DNA from: JBICHN01 sp043101845
GTDB taxonomy: Bacteria; Planctomycetota; Phycisphaerae; Phycisphaerales; UBA5793
Assembly (NCBI GenBank): GCA_043101845.1
Contig: JBICHN010000011.1
Location: 1,798,001 to 1,862,000 of the forward strand
DNA: 64,000 bases
Direction: 5' to 3'
Position 1 is the stretch's first letter; each line of letters starts with the position of its first letter. Below the pieces are notes generated by a model that was not told the DNA's origin, ran no database searches, and saw only the letters and a list, made by a program, of their open reading frames with translations. Below, piece after piece: positions 63,719 to 64,000 of this stretch. The translations under genes and the position numbers were made by a program.

Positions 63719-63818
63719 GCACAATATACCTCGGGATCCCACCCTACGGAAGACGAAAAGTTCGCCGTGCACAAGATTTGTGAATGCCCGAGGCGTCGAG
63801 TGTCGACATTCATGGTCC

Positions 63819-63838
63819 GTATAATCGACTCATTATAC
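63819..63838. promoter_or_regulatory. Palindromic promoter element between the prepilin and aspartate kinase genes
   Basis: GTATAAT (63819-63825) and ATTATAC (63832-63838) are exact reverse complements with a 6-bp spacer. Each arm holds a TATAAT-like -10 box on its own strand, so it may be a divergent promoter pair or an operator over the -10. No clear -35 box was found. Confidence 0.5.
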
Positions 63839-63862
63839 GCTGCTCGACGGGAGCGATCAGGG

Positions 63863-64000
63863 ATGAGCCTGATTGTTATGAAATTTGGCGGCACCTCGGT
63901 CGGGGACCTCGAGTTGATTCGACGGGCCGCCGGCCGGGTGGCCCAGCGGGCCGCCGAAGGCCACCAGGTGGTCGTGGTCGTGAGCGCCATGGGACATTCG
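63863..64000 (+). CDS. Aspartate kinase (3' end outside window)
   Basis: Forty-six codons are visible: MSLIVMKFGGTSVGDLELIR with the K-F-G-G-T-S catalytic motif, then VVVVVSAMGHS. This is the start of an aspartokinase. It is separate from the fused aspartokinase at 33.9-35.7 kb, so the genome encodes at least two. The ATG is preceded by AGGG. Whether it has ACT domains cannot be seen. Confidence 0.88.
   Translation, partial: MSLIVMKFGGTSVGDLELIRRAAGRVAQRAAEGHQVVVVVSAMGHS

Overview
This is about 64 kb of a GC-rich bacterial chromosome. I read it as a planctomycete, most likely of the Phycisphaerae/Phycisphaerales. The evidence is the gene content: prepilin-type proteins with a C-terminal H-X9-DG motif, a PEP-CTERM-like sorting tail, a DUF1800/DUF1501 pair, a ThuA / multi-haem cytochrome c / propeller-dehydrogenase module, DUF1570 and DUF3467 proteins, and many secreted beta-propellers. 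Genes are dense, both strands are used about equally, and several neighbours overlap by 4-16 bp. I saw no insertion sequence, prophage, CRISPR array, rRNA or tRNA. The species assignment is inference.

Layout. 1-2.7 kb: the end of a secreted-protein operon whose second gene resembles surface proteins of corrinoid-uptake loci. 2.9-7.3 kb: a GH35-type protein with unusual catalytic residues, convergent with the lipid II flippase gene murJ. 7.5-11.3 kb: two secreted proteins around a lone nuoH. 11.3-13.3 kb: an Lrp/AsnC regulator divergent from hpd (tyrosine catabolism), with a palindrome between them; the next pathway gene, hmgA, is at 59-60 kb. 13.3-17.6 kb: an APMAP-like propeller, a YugP-type protease, and a PDZ protein with about 13 D-x-Y repeats. 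17.7-22.5 kb: gmd, then a tight operon of an EIIA-type PTS protein, a PII-like protein and two cation:proton antiporters.

22.6-28.7 kb: an MDR oxidoreductase, a DUF3467 protein, a DegT-family aminotransferase and two tandem M3 peptidases. 29-32.7 kb: a small membrane protein, queA, infC with an apparent AUA start, and a phosphodiesterase. 32.7-37 kb: an aspartate/methionine-branch operon (trans-sulfuration enzyme, aspartokinase-homoserine dehydrogenase fusion without ACT domains, second trans-sulfuration enzyme) behind a long structured leader. 37.3-46.5 kb: a ribose-type ABC sugar transporter divergent from a ThuA / penta-haem cytochrome / propeller-dehydrogenase operon; together these look like sugar uptake plus periplasmic sugar oxidation.

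46.5-54.4 kb: a lipid kinase, an FMN glutamate-synthase-like protein, a secreted protein with DUF1800 and DUF1501 genes, and a DedA protein. 54.4-58 kb: a large secreted protein joining HAF-like repeats to a possible clan GH-A hydrolase domain, and an aldo/keto reductase. 58.2-60.4 kb: a ferritin-like protein overlapping a small beta-grasp protein, then hmgA. 60.4-64 kb: a kelch-like secreted protein, a DUF1570 metallopeptidase, a prepilin-type protein, and the start of a second aspartate kinase.

The best candidates for something undescribed are the EIIA-PII-antiporter operon, the PDZ/D-x-Y repeat protein and the HAF/GH-A-like secreted protein.
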